A stretch of DNA of 64,000 bases from Paenibacillus sp. FSL H7-0331 (GTDB lineage: Bacteria > Bacillota > Bacilli > Paenibacillales > NBRC-103111): contig NZ_MRTH01000040.1 of assembly GCF_001956045.1 (NCBI RefSeq), forward strand, positions 9,359 to 73,358, in the 5' to 3' direction. Under the pieces are notes generated by a model, which did no database searches, was not told where the DNA came from, and worked only from the letters and a program-made list of their open reading frames with translations. This document shows, one piece after another, positions 53,498 through 62,042 of this stretch (position 1 is its first letter; the number at the start of each line of letters is the position of its first letter). Both the position numbers and the translations under genes were made by a program.

Positions 53498-53539
53498 CAA
53501 AAAAGCGAACCCTGAGCCAAAGTGGCTGCAAGGATCGCT
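53498..53539 (-). terminator. Terminator of the alginate-lyase-like gene
   Basis: On the minus strand AGCGATCCTTGCAGCCACTT pairs with the downstream arm ending in TTCGCT, followed by TTTTTTG. It lies about 64 bp after the stop. Confidence 0.75.
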
Positions 53540-53602
53540 ATTCGTACATATTTAGAGGTTATATTCAACCCATATACACACCTAATTACAGACACATGTT
53601 CA

Positions 53603-54739
53603 TCATATTAACCATAGCAGCGGCTGGCGAATCGCAATATTACGACGGATCTCCATGTCGGTTGGATCGGGATCAAAACGATCCCACAGCTGAATATATG
53701 CGGGCTCATGAAGCGCAAGTCCAGCGAACAAAAGCGATGAGACCTTGGCTGGCCAGCCTTCGAAGTGCTCGACATCTGGAGGATACGGCCAGGATGCCTT
53801 GTCATTCAGATACGGATATAAGTAGGCCAATCCTTTGCTGATACCACGTCCGTCAGATAACTTAAAGGACCACAGGTTATCTGACGGTGTCGAAAGAATA
53901 TGGCACAGAGTTACGAGGTTATCCAGCACAAAAATCGCATATCCATAAGGCTTCGTCCTGGCCAATTCGCGCGGAAAGCTCCCATCTGGCGCCATCTGAT
54001 CGGGAAGCAGCGATTCCTTGAACCTTTGTCTGCAAAAGCTCAGCACTTCTTCATTGTGGGTAAACCATGCGAAAGCCGCTGCCTGTACAAACCAGCAAAC
54101 CGCGTGATTATTATCTGCATTCATTTCCTGAATCCCGTTCTCATGTGTGGTCATCCAGGCCAAATAATCCGCGAACCACTGTTTCAAACCTTCGTAGATG
54201 GATTCCGTCATTGCGGGTGCTGCTTTCAATACTTCGATCGCAGGCGGAATATCGATGATATGCAAGGTATCAATAATCCCCACTCCTCGACCTGAACAAA
54301 TCCCGGGAATTGCCTGTGCATACAAGAGATTCGGGTTCATACGTGTAGCTTCATCGAGAAAAAATTCCTTAAGAAATTGAACGGCCTTCGCTGCGTAAGC
54401 TTCGTTACCCGTCACCGCGTAGGCTGCAGCCAAATTGGCAGTATGGGTTCTCATCTGACGCAGTAACAACCGATGCGCATCAAAATTATCCGGGTTGCTC
54501 TCTCCGTCACGTCGTATGTAAGGGAGCCCATTCGCAGTCTCAGGGTTTGGCCACCAATAGTCGCCATTCGAATAATAATCATGAATGCTGCCCTCACTCT
54601 TCTCGGCAACAGCAGCTGTAAGATGAATCGGGTCAGCCTGTAAAGATTGATCGGCATGCCGCGTAATCCATCCAAGATCAAACAGGGATAGTCGCTCACT
54701 GCGGGTGGCAGCCGAAGCACTTAACTTATTTATCATCAT
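53603..54739 (-). CDS. Alginate-lyase-family (PL5-like) enzyme
   Basis: About 378 residues. YYSNGDYWWPNPETANGLPY, followed by a DGESNPDNFDAHRLLL segment, is the signature start of this alpha/alpha-barrel family, and EMNADNNHAVCWFVQAAAFA is the catalytic region with the Asn-His of PL5-like lyases. No signal peptide is clear, so it may be cytosolic and act on imported oligosaccharides. I start at the ATG at 54739 after AAGGAG (11-nt spacing); a GTG at 54751 abuts the ribosome site. It is next to the zinc-type dehydrogenase gene (65-bp gap), probably one operon. The polymer (alginate or other uronate) is not proven. Confidence 0.83.
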   Translation of the reverse strand: MMINKLSASAATRSERLSLFDLGWITRHADQSLQADPIHLTAAVAEKSEGSIHDYYSNGDYWWPNPETANGLPYIRRDGESNPDNFDAHRLLLRQMRTHTANLAAAYAVTGNEAYAAKAVQFLKEFFLDEATRMNPNLLYAQAIPGICSGRGVGIIDTLHIIDIPPAIEVLKAAPAMTESIYEGLKQWFADYLAWMTTHENGIQEMNADNNHAVCWFVQAAAFAWFTHNEEVLSFCRQRFKESLLPDQMAPDGSFPRELARTKPYGYAIFVLDNLVTLCHILSTPSDNLWSFKLSDGRGISKGLAYLYPYLNDKASWPYPPDVEHFEGWPAKVSSLLFAGLALHEPAYIQLWDRFDPDPTDMEIRRNIAIRQPLLWLI

Positions 54740-54803
54740 GCATTTGTTCACTCCTTAGTAATTAAATAAGATGAGCTATCTCAGCATCCATCCGACCTCG
54801 TTG

Positions 54804-55841
54804 TTACTGGGATGATGTTTCACAATCAATCATCACATGAATCGTATCGCCCTTATGCTCATTGCGCAGCTTGAAAGCCTCCGCTATATTTTCCAGCTTC
54901 ACGACATGCGTGATCATTTCCTCCGTATTAACCAATCCATCCAGCACTAACTGAAGGCCTCTGTCAAAATAATTACGGTTATCGATATCCCGCTTAGGCT
55001 CGGTCGAAAGGATGTCCAACCGCTTCTTGTGAACCTTGAAAAAGTCGACCGGCTTGTGGCACGTACCGATACAGCCATACATCACGATACGTCCGTTCTG
55101 ACCTGCTGCGTTAATGGCGTCCACCATCCCATCTCCCTCCAGCAGGCAAGGAATCACAACATCAAAGCCATCAGGGAAATCTTTGCCGACAATATCCATT
55201 GTATTCGTATCCGGCGAAGGAATTCGGTACGTGTGAGTCGCCCCATACTTGCGCGCCAGTGCCAGCTTTTCGTCAAACAGATCTGTTACGACCAAATTAC
55301 GAGGACTGTATAAGCTGATGATTTGTGTCATTACCAAGCCGCTGACGCCTTGACCGGTGATCAATACGTTTTTATGCGGGGATATATCCCCAAGCTCTGC
55401 TGCGTGAATGATGCCTGGCAGCACTTCAATTAAAGAGCCTTCGATTAACGGCAGCTCTTTGGGCAGCGATTTTACCGAAAATGGCGTGCAGCATACATAT
55501 TCTGCAAAAGCACCCCAAATATAGCGCAGCGCTACATGGTCACCAACCTTGAGACCGATTACATTTGGGCCTACCTTATCAATTACGCCTGCAACCTCAT
55601 GACCAAGACGAGTTGGATACGATATAAATTCAGGCTCACGGGCTCCGCGAAACACCTCCACATCGCTACCGCAAATCCCGACCCACTTCACTTTAACCCT
55701 GACTTCACCCTCTGCGGGCTCCGGGATCAACGCTCTCTTTAGCGTAATATTGCCGATCTCTTCCACAACAGCACACAGCTGTGTACCCTCGCCTTCATAA
55801 TCGACCAGCTTCATCGGTGGAACCGTCATTTTTCTAACCAT
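54804..55841 (-). CDS. Zinc-type alcohol/polyol dehydrogenase-family protein
   Basis: About 345 residues of the medium-chain dehydrogenase family (NAD(P)-dependent oxidation of an alcohol or sugar). VGICGSDVEVFRG holds the first zinc Cys and RLGHEVAGVIDKVG the GHE motif. LITGQGVSGLVMTQIISLYSPR is the dinucleotide fold (GxGxxG). The structural-zinc four-Cys loop is not seen; the segment after GDHVALRYIW lacks it. The ATG at 55841, nine bases after AAGGAG, is chosen over upstream frames to 55907. It probably forms an operon with the alginate-lyase-like gene, and may oxidise a uronate or unsaturated product. Confidence 0.87.
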   Translation of the reverse strand: MVRKMTVPPMKLVDYEGEGTQLCAVVEEIGNITLKRALIPEPAEGEVRVKVKWVGICGSDVEVFRGAREPEFISYPTRLGHEVAGVIDKVGPNVIGLKVGDHVALRYIWGAFAEYVCCTPFSVKSLPKELPLIEGSLIEVLPGIIHAAELGDISPHKNVLITGQGVSGLVMTQIISLYSPRNLVVTDLFDEKLALARKYGATHTYRIPSPDTNTMDIVGKDFPDGFDVVIPCLLEGDGMVDAINAAGQNGRIVMYGCIGTCHKPVDFFKVHKKRLDILSTEPKRDIDNRNYFDRGLQLVLDGLVNTEEMITHVVKLENIAEAFKLRNEHKGDTIHVMIDCETSSQ

Positions 55842-55962
55842 CTGCCCATTCTCCTTTTGTCTTGCAGATTCACCTCTACTTCTCTTATAAATTATAGAGC
55901 AGTCCACTCAGATCGAATATGGCAGATCCTCAGCAGTTTTATAACAATCCTCACTTTTGCAC

Positions 55963-55989
55963 AAAAAACCTTCCGTCTCAGACGGAAGG
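55963..55989 (-). terminator. Terminator of the AraC gene
   Basis: CCTTCCGTC and GACGGAAGG form a perfect 9-bp stem around a 3-nt loop, followed on the minus strand by TTTTTT. It lies immediately after the AraC stop and before the dehydrogenase promoter region. Confidence 0.9.
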
Positions 55990-55997
55990 ACCGATGA

Positions 55998-56861
55998 TTA
56001 GTGTTCAACTCGCCAAATATTTTCAAAATTCTGCTCCAGAACAATATCCTTACCTACCTCATTCAACAAGGACCTGCGATATTGTGAGGGTGAAAGTCCT
56101 ACGCGTTGTTTGATCATTTTACTGAAATAAGGCAGCGACCAGCCGACCCTCTCGGCGATTTCGGTTATCGGCAGCGCTGTGAATTCCAAATATTCCGTAG
56201 CTTTCTCCAAACGAATTTCCTGTAAATATTGGATCGGGGTGAGACCTGTTTTGACACTGAAAATCCGTATTAAATAATTCGGATTATAGCCAAAACGCCG
56301 GGATAGCTGATCAAGCGTTATTTTCTCGGCAAGGTTTAATCGCAAATAAGCGGCTATTGGTTCATCATCATCTATATTCGCCAGCACTGTTGAATCAAGA
56401 GATTGCGCCGTTGCATTCCCCAATAGGAGTGACACCAATGTGCTCTTAAAACCAGCTTCGATCCGCAGCGGCAGTACCGAATCCGGATATTTGAGCCGCT
56501 GCAGCGACATTTTGTACCATTGTTTGATCTCTGACAAATGAGTTCCCTGGCATAAGCAGCAAGCTTGTACATTCATTAAGGCATCTAGAATAGCCTGGTC
56601 CAGCAGCCTGAATTTAAAGTCGAGAGTGACGGTCTCATCCGTGAATTGAAAGCTGTGCGAAACGCCCCGCCTGAACAAAAAAGCCGAACCCTCCTTGATC
56701 ACGCTGCTTTCAGCACCTGATTGGACAACTCCCGCTCCCGAAAGTACAATAAACAACTGTTCATAATCCGCATGCTGATGAGCATCCACCCGACTGCCCT
56801 CGGCGTAATCAATCCGTGCCGTCCACAGCAGCTGCAGCTGAGAATCTCTTAAACTAATCAT
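55998..56861 (-). CDS. AraC-family transcriptional regulator with cupin-like N-terminal domain
   Basis: 287 residues. The N-terminal cupin-type sensor (about 15-110, HQHADYEQLFIVLSGAGVVQ) probably binds a sugar. The C-terminal DNA-binding domain (about 180-280) has LAEKITLDQLSRRFGYNPNY and a second helix-turn-helix AERVGWSLPYFSKMIKQRVG, ending with LSPSQYRRS. No transmembrane segment is present. Its terminator separates it from the dehydrogenase and alginate-lyase-like genes downstream, which it may control. Confidence 0.9.
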   Translation of the reverse strand: MISLRDSQLQLLWTARIDYAEGSRVDAHQHADYEQLFIVLSGAGVVQSGAESSVIKEGSAFLFRRGVSHSFQFTDETVTLDFKFRLLDQAILDALMNVQACCLCQGTHLSEIKQWYKMSLQRLKYPDSVLPLRIEAGFKSTLVSLLLGNATAQSLDSTVLANIDDDEPIAAYLRLNLAEKITLDQLSRRFGYNPNYLIRIFSVKTGLTPIQYLQEIRLEKATEYLEFTALPITEIAERVGWSLPYFSKMIKQRVGLSPSQYRRSLLNEVGKDIVLEQNFENIWRVEH

Positions 56862-56907
56862 TCTACGCGTTCCTCCTGTAGGAATCGAAGTTCAAAGGGG
56901 ATCGCAA

Positions 56908-57396
56908 TCAGTTGGTTAGCTCGGGTCTCCTATCGGACATAGGTACTTCCTGTTTAGCCGTACAATACTTACAGCGAACAGCCTTTTCGGGAATTTCCGA
57001 TAAGCATTCAGGGCAATCCTTTGTCTGCTTTTTCGGTGCGGGCTGATTCTCCTGCTTTTTGCGAAGACGGTTTAACTGCTTCACAGCTATAAAAATCACT
57101 GCTGCCACGATCAGAAAATCAAGTGCATTGTTGATGAAAAGTCCATAATTTAAAGTAGGTGCACTCGCTTCCTTCGCCTTGGCCAAGTTTTCATAATGAG
57201 TGCCATTCAAGCTGATAAACAATTCGCTAAAGTTTACTCTACCAAGCAAAAGTCCTATAGGTGGCATGACAATATCGTTCACAATGGAAGTGACTACCTT
57301 ACCAAAGGCACCCCCAATAATGACCCCGATCGCCAGTTCAATCATATTCCCTTTTAGAGCGAATTCTTTAAATTCTTTAATAATTTTGGATGCCAT
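56908..57396 (-). CDS. mscL: Large-conductance mechanosensitive channel MscL with C-terminal zinc ribbon
   Basis: 162 residues. The first helix has [20 protein letters not shown], followed by [20 protein letters not shown], the MscL pore and gate. The second helix is [20 protein letters not shown]. MscL opens under high membrane tension to release solutes on osmotic downshock. The usual protein ends near residue 135; here Cys128, Cys131, Cys142 and Cys145 form a CPEC...CKYC zinc ribbon on the cytoplasmic end. This extra domain is unusual. It is not clearly in an operon with its neighbours. Confidence 0.93.
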   Translation of the reverse strand: MASKIIKEFKEFALKGNMIELAIGVIIGGAFGKVVTSIVNDIVMPPIGLLLGRVNFSELFISLNGTHYENLAKAKEASAPTLNYGLFINNALDFLIVAAVIFIAVKQLNRLRKKQENQPAPKKQTKDCPECLSEIPEKAVRCKYCTAKQEVPMSDRRPELTN

Positions 57397-57523
57397 TCAC
57401 GTATTCCTCATTCCACGACATTTTTCTTTATCATAACTGATTTTTCGTGGAAGGTCGAGCAATCTCTGATTGAGGCGACCCTTCAGAGAGACTCAGGATG
57501 AATATGTCCACAGCCGCATAAAC

Positions 57524-57566
57524 AATAAACTCCTAAACCACTTATTCTGTGGTTTAGGAGTTTATT
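57524..57566 (-). terminator. Strong terminator of the ycnI-like gene
   Basis: AATAAACTCCTAAACCAC and its exact complement form a perfect 18-bp stem around a 7-nt loop. It follows the YcnI-like stop on the minus strand and could also act on the opposite strand. Its arm sequence is like the terminator at 34668-34714. Confidence 0.9.
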
Positions 57567-57607
57567 TACATATAATTGTTAATTATTCGCTTTTTATTTG
57601 TAAAAAC

Positions 57608-58264
57608 TTAAGCTTTTCTTTTCGATACGGCAAGAATCAATGCGACAAGTCCAAGCACCAGTGCTGCGATGGATACATACAGCGGTGCTTGTGAAGCTCC
57701 CGCAGCCGGACTTGCAGCAGCAGGAGCCGCTGTGCTATTCGCGGCAGGAGCTGCCGTCGTATTACCATGACTATCTGCAGCCGCTCCGGACGGCTTGGCA
57801 CTAACCTTGGTGATCGAAGCCGGTTTGTCAGCACCTTCAGCGCCTATCCATTCAACAACGGTACCGTTTTTGTAGGTTTGATAGGCTTTCCATACGATTT
57901 GGGTCGCATTGTCGGCTACCTTACCCTGCATATAAAATTCACTAAATTCCGTAGGAGACAATCCATCTCCTGTTGCCGTCCAGGTTACGCCTGTAATTTT
58001 GCCGGATGCATCCTTGGCCAAATCATACTTCCAGCCAGGCTTTGGCTCAAATCGAGAGATCGACACCGCATCTACCGAAAATTTGACTTCAATCTTGGTG
58101 GTTGGCGATTCTTTATCCTCGGAAGGTACCCGCACGGCAAACTTTTCGTAACTGCCCTGTACGGCTGTAGGTGGTTGTACGGTTACATGAGCGCTCGCAA
58201 CCCCGCCTCCCAGCATTGAGATTAACAGTCCGGTTAATAGCATGACATTCCATTTTTTCATCAT
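57608..58264 (-). CDS. YcnI-like secreted copper-associated protein with C-terminal membrane anchor (DUF1775)
   Basis: About 218 residues. Signal peptide KWNVMLLTGLLISMLGGGVA ends at SAH; the mature protein then begins with His, as in YcnI proteins, where that His binds copper. HVTVQPPTAVQGSYEKFAV and the FEPKPGWKYDLAKD region fit the DUF1775 domain. After an Ala/Pro/Ser-rich spacer, a final helix (LYVSIAALVLGLVALILAVS) and KRKA anchor it to the membrane. The ATG at 58264, after GAGGGG, is chosen. No copC/copD gene is seen next to it, which is unusual. Confidence 0.88.
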   Translation of the reverse strand: MMKKWNVMLLTGLLISMLGGGVASAHVTVQPPTAVQGSYEKFAVRVPSEDKESPTTKIEVKFSVDAVSISRFEPKPGWKYDLAKDASGKITGVTWTATGDGLSPTEFSEFYMQGKVADNATQIVWKAYQTYKNGTVVEWIGAEGADKPASITKVSAKPSGAAADSHGNTTAAPAANSTAAPAAASPAAGASQAPLYVSIAALVLGLVALILAVSKRKA

Positions 58265-58343
58265 TCGTTTCGTCCCCTCAGGCATCATTTGTCTTAGTAT
58301 CAATGTAATCTATCTAAGATATCCTGGGTATGACTCAACTGGG

Positions 58344-59015
58344 CTATTTGTTATCATTATTTTGGCTAAAATGTGTCAATCCGTGCCTGATCGCATACGC
58401 CGTTAGCTGTACACGGTTGTCCAGCTCCAGCTTGGCCAATATATTTTTGATATGATTTTTGACTGTATTTTCAGTGATGATGAGCTGCTCGGCGATTTGC
58501 TTATTGCTCTGCCCACTTGATACGCAGGACAAGATCTCTACTTCCCGAGGAGAAAGGCCGCTTGGCTTAGCCAAGGATTCCGCCTGTCTGGAGGAGGAAC
58601 GAAACAATTGAAATAACCGATCCGCCATCCCGCGTGAAATTTCACTATTGTCATCCAACAGCCCCTTCAAATAAACCATCCATTCATCCGGGTCCATATT
58701 TTTTAATAGATAGCCCTGCGCCCCATTCTGGATGGCCGTGAATAGATCTGCAACATCATCAGAAACGGACAGCATCACAATTCGCGTATGCGGATACAGC
58801 TGTTTGATTTTACGGGTTGCTTCCAAACCGCTCATTACGGGCATTCGAATATCCATCAGAACAAGGTCAGGCTGATGCTTACTGCACATTTCGATGGCTT
58901 GTTCACCGTCCAATGCCTCGGCTACAATCTCAAAGCCAGCTTCCTGCTCCAACAGCAGACGAATCGCTTTACGCGCCAACGGATGATCGTCCGCAATCAT
59001 TACACGATAGTTCAT
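58344..59015 (-). CDS. Response regulator, NarL/FixJ type
   Basis: 223 residues. A receiver domain (about 1-120) has MIADDHPLARK, the phosphorylated Asp in LVLMDIRMPV, and the Lys in GYLLKNMDPDEW. The LuxR-type helix-turn-helix (about 155-215) is LSPREVEILSCVSSGQSNKQ. The ATG overlaps the kinase stop by four bases, so the pair is co-translated. It forms a two-component system with the upstream kinase, of the LiaR/DegU kind. Targets are unknown. Confidence 0.93.
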   Translation of the reverse strand: MNYRVMIADDHPLARKAIRLLLEQEAGFEIVAEALDGEQAIEMCSKHQPDLVLMDIRMPVMSGLEATRKIKQLYPHTRIVMLSVSDDVADLFTAIQNGAQGYLLKNMDPDEWMVYLKGLLDDNSEISRGMADRLFQLFRSSSRQAESLAKPSGLSPREVEILSCVSSGQSNKQIAEQLIITENTVKNHIKNILAKLELDNRVQLTAYAIRHGLTHFSQNNDNK

Positions 59016-59851
59016 TCAACTTTACCCCCACGTCTTCGAGGCCCGGTGACACACAGCTCCGTTCCTCCCTGCTCCAACTTCCTTACGCTCAATTCCGCGT
59101 TTAGCTCTCCAGCGTGCTTACGCATGAGGCTAATCCCATAACGATTCTGTTCCTGCTGCAGATTGTCCGTATCGTCGTAATTTTGATTGATTCCGATCCC
59201 ATTGTCTCGAATCTCCAGCTTCCAGCCTTGCTCGCGGCCCGTCATTCGCAAATCGATCACCACATGATCAGCCTGTGAATGCTTGCGAATATTCGTAAAC
59301 GCTTCGCGGATGATCGCAAACAGCTGCACTTCCGCGGATGGGGGCACACTTTGCTCCTGTATATCGACATGCTGCTCCACGGGGATACCACTCAGCGCAC
59401 TCCATTCTTCAAGCCACGTACTCAAACGCTGACTGAAGGTAGCCCCCTCCTCTGGTGCCGTACGAAGATTGTAAATAGCCTGACGCAAATGCTGATCGAT
59501 TTCCGTGACGGCTGATCGTGCTTCCTGAACATTGCCTTGTTTCAGCTGTACGTTCAGAAAAAACAATATTTGCGCAATATTGTCATGCAGTTCTTCCGCA
59601 AGCCGCTCACGCTCCTCATAAACAGCCCGCCGCGATTGCTCTGCAGCCAGACGCTCATTGGTGCGGTCAATACGGTGAAACATCCACGTGGCGAACAGAT
59701 AGGATAGCAGCAGCGTCAGGAAAGTAATATATAAGTTGCCCGCTTCCATCGATAATTCGGACAATAAAAAATCATGACGAATATATTCAAAGCTGCCGAT
59801 AATTAACGGTGGCACCATAATCGCCAATAGCTTTAGCTTGCCAAAGGACAT
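59012..59851 (-). CDS. Sensor histidine kinase (NarL/LiaS type)
   Basis: About 279 residues. Two transmembrane helices frame a short outer loop (about 8-20 and 40-60). The dimerisation/phosphoacceptor region has ERLAEELHDNIAQILFFLNV (His in the HisKA_3 motif), and the ATPase domain has REAFTNIRKHSQ, the EIRDNGIGI box and the LMRKHAGELNA end. I use the ATG at 59851; a TTG at 59860 is closer to the weak ribosome site. It overlaps the response-regulator gene. A nucleotide-cyclase gene ends 77 bp upstream. Confidence 0.9.
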   Translation of the reverse strand: MSFGKLKLLAIMVPPLIIGSFEYIRHDFLLSELSMEAGNLYITFLTLLLSYLFATWMFHRIDRTNERLAAEQSRRAVYEERERLAEELHDNIAQILFFLNVQLKQGNVQEARSAVTEIDQHLRQAIYNLRTAPEEGATFSQRLSTWLEEWSALSGIPVEQHVDIQEQSVPPSAEVQLFAIIREAFTNIRKHSQADHVVIDLRMTGREQGWKLEIRDNGIGINQNYDDTDNLQQEQNRYGISLMRKHAGELNAELSVRKLEQGGTELCVTGPRRRGGKVE

Positions 59852-59928
59852 CACATTCAACTCACTTTTTTAGCTTTTATCTCCATATAAGGTATTACGT
59901 ATGTATGCTCCATCTTCAGCGTAAGCCT

Positions 59929-61911
59929 CTAGACCTCCACCGCTTTTGCCTTAATTTGCACACGCGTGAGCTGGATGACTTCATCGATCCCTTTCAGTTT
60001 TTGCTCGAACTGCTCCATTTGAACCTGATAAGATGACAGTAACGCTTGTACACCTGGTCGCTCCGAGCATTCCTTGCTGATGACGACATCTCGCCCTACG
60101 CTCAGGCCTTGAGTTCTTGCTGCCAAATTGACCGTCCGACCAAAATAATCAAGTAGCTGGTTGGAGTTCACGACGATTGCCGGGCCTTGATATAAGCCCA
60201 TCTTGATGATAATCGGTGTTTCCGAAGGGTGCTTCCTGTTAAATTCGTCCACATGTGTCTGGACATCCAGTGCCGTCTTGACGGCATTCTCCGGATACTC
60301 GAACACAGCCATCACTGCATCACCAATCGTTTTTACGAGCGTTCCCTTGTTTTCATTGACCCAGCTTATCAGAAAATCAAAATGATCTCTAACCTGTCCA
60401 TAGGCATGCGCATCCCCGACCTGCTCATAAAATGCCGTTGAGCCCAGCAGGTCGCTGAACAAGATCGTTACATTTTCAATCCCGACCTGCTGACCAGGAG
60501 CCAAAACCTCTGATGAAAACATACTGCGGAATTCGTGCATGGTCGTCACCTTGGATGCCGTTACTGTAGTGTCCTCCCAATCAGCCTTTTCCAACGCAAC
60601 GATCACATTTTGGCCGCTGCGGTTTATAAGCTTTATTGGAGTACCTGGTAGCGGCTGCTTTATGGTCGGAATCGCCCAACCATGTTCGTCATATAGAAGC
60701 TCCATCTGCAGCGGCGATTGAACAGGTCCATCATCAGTACGAGCAGCAGCCACTTGACGGCTAGCCAGATCGGCTGGATGCTCCCTCCAACTTTCATGAG
60801 ACTCTGTATAGGCAATGTTGTTCTGCTTCACTTGTGATATCACTTGCTGACGAACCATCGAGACCATTTGATTCGAGCGTAAAACCCGCAGTCTTAACAG
60901 CTCAGGTACCTCAGGAAAAGCGAACACGGCTTCCTCATCAGCAGCTATTTCCAGCTGTACATGAATATGAGGCGTAATCGACGGACCGCCAACGCAAAAT
61001 ATTTGTTTGTACGCACGACGCAGGTTAGGATGTACGGAAAAGCACAGCTCCACATATTTGTCAAAATTAACCTCGTAATTGATTCCACAAAAATCGCAAT
61101 GATATTGAGGCTTGAGTCCTGACATCGTTTCTGCACCAGCTTTGGATACTCGGCAATTCGGACAGATCAGGTGCCAGCTTAGATTGGTAATGCCAAGCTT
61201 CGTCGCGTAAAGAAACATGCGCAGCAGCGCTTCCCGCTCCATATCCCAGCTCTTCGCCAGCTTGAAGGGACGCATATCTATCACCTGATCGTCTCCGCTA
61301 ATCAACAAATGCTCCCGAAGGCGCTCACTCATACCGGAATCCCCTGATACCTTCTGAAGCTCAGTGAGCAGACGATCAAGCTCTTCCGTATTTACCTTAT
61401 AGCTTGCAGCTTGCTGGGGCAGCAAATGGTCCTTTTCGTGCTCCTTTAACTGCAAGTAGGTTTGTAAATATTTTAATGTTTTGCGCATCGAGCTGACTCC
61501 CACAATCGGTATAGCTGCAAGTCCAAGCACATTCGCAGGTGTAAATTCAGCAAACAGCTTAACCTTGGTGGCCCTGGAGCCATCAGGCAGCACAGTATCC
61601 GCATCCTCCAGCTCAATACCGCCCCAGAAACGCTTTAGCGGCCCGCCGCGATATTCGCGAACTACATCGTAACGAACATGTTTCACCCATTGAAATGGGT
61701 GCTCCTTCCAGCGCGTGGGGACAACCCCTGCTACCTTGGCAGACAGCTCCTGAAAAAAATCGGTATTGTGAAAATGAAAAGAGGTAGAACGAATCGGAAA
61801 GAGTCCAATGACCCGATTTAAATGTTCTGTGTTGCTCAACAGCTCCCACACTTTGTCTCGTGATAAAGCATATTCTTGTTCGTATACGTGTCTTTGGGCA
61901 GGCAGTGGCAT
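59929..61911 (-). CDS. Class III adenylate/guanylate cyclase-domain protein with SRPBCC-like domain and zinc ribbon (DUF5939-type)
   Basis: About 660 residues, soluble. An N-terminal SRPBCC/START-like domain (about 10-160, RDKVWELLSNTEHLNRVIGLF) may bind a lipid or hydrophobic ligand. A central part has a zinc ribbon (CPNCRV...CDFCGIN, about 250-290). The C-terminal cyclase domain (about 470-650) has VTILFSDLLGSTAFYEQVGD, where the first metal Asp is kept, a KTIGDAVMAVFEYPE segment with the second, and GRTVNLAARTQ with the conserved Asn and Arg. The Lys/Asp choice for ATP or GTP is not settled. GGAGGG precedes the ATG at 61911. A PKD-domain gene precedes it and the two-component genes follow in the same direction. 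Confidence 0.87.
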   Translation of the reverse strand: MPLPAQRHVYEQEYALSRDKVWELLSNTEHLNRVIGLFPIRSTSFHFHNTDFFQELSAKVAGVVPTRWKEHPFQWVKHVRYDVVREYRGGPLKRFWGGIELEDADTVLPDGSRATKVKLFAEFTPANVLGLAAIPIVGVSSMRKTLKYLQTYLQLKEHEKDHLLPQQAASYKVNTEELDRLLTELQKVSGDSGMSERLREHLLISGDDQVIDMRPFKLAKSWDMEREALLRMFLYATKLGITNLSWHLICPNCRVSKAGAETMSGLKPQYHCDFCGINYEVNFDKYVELCFSVHPNLRRAYKQIFCVGGPSITPHIHVQLEIAADEEAVFAFPEVPELLRLRVLRSNQMVSMVRQQVISQVKQNNIAYTESHESWREHPADLASRQVAAARTDDGPVQSPLQMELLYDEHGWAIPTIKQPLPGTPIKLINRSGQNVIVALEKADWEDTTVTASKVTTMHEFRSMFSSEVLAPGQQVGIENVTILFSDLLGSTAFYEQVGDAHAYGQVRDHFDFLISWVNENKGTLVKTIGDAVMAVFEYPENAVKTALDVQTHVDEFNRKHPSETPIIIKMGLYQGPAIVVNSNQLLDYFGRTVNLAARTQGLSVGRDVVISKECSERPGVQALLSSYQVQMEQFEQKLKGIDEVIQLTRVQIKAKAVEV

Positions 61912-62042
61912 CTTGTTTCCCTCCGTCAATTGCGCTCTTTCCATTATACACCATACACCAGTCTGGAACTAAGCTTCATCATTTCAATTTCATACGGTAT
62001 AACGCAACAAAATGAACTTCAGACTACAATAACATTTATTGT

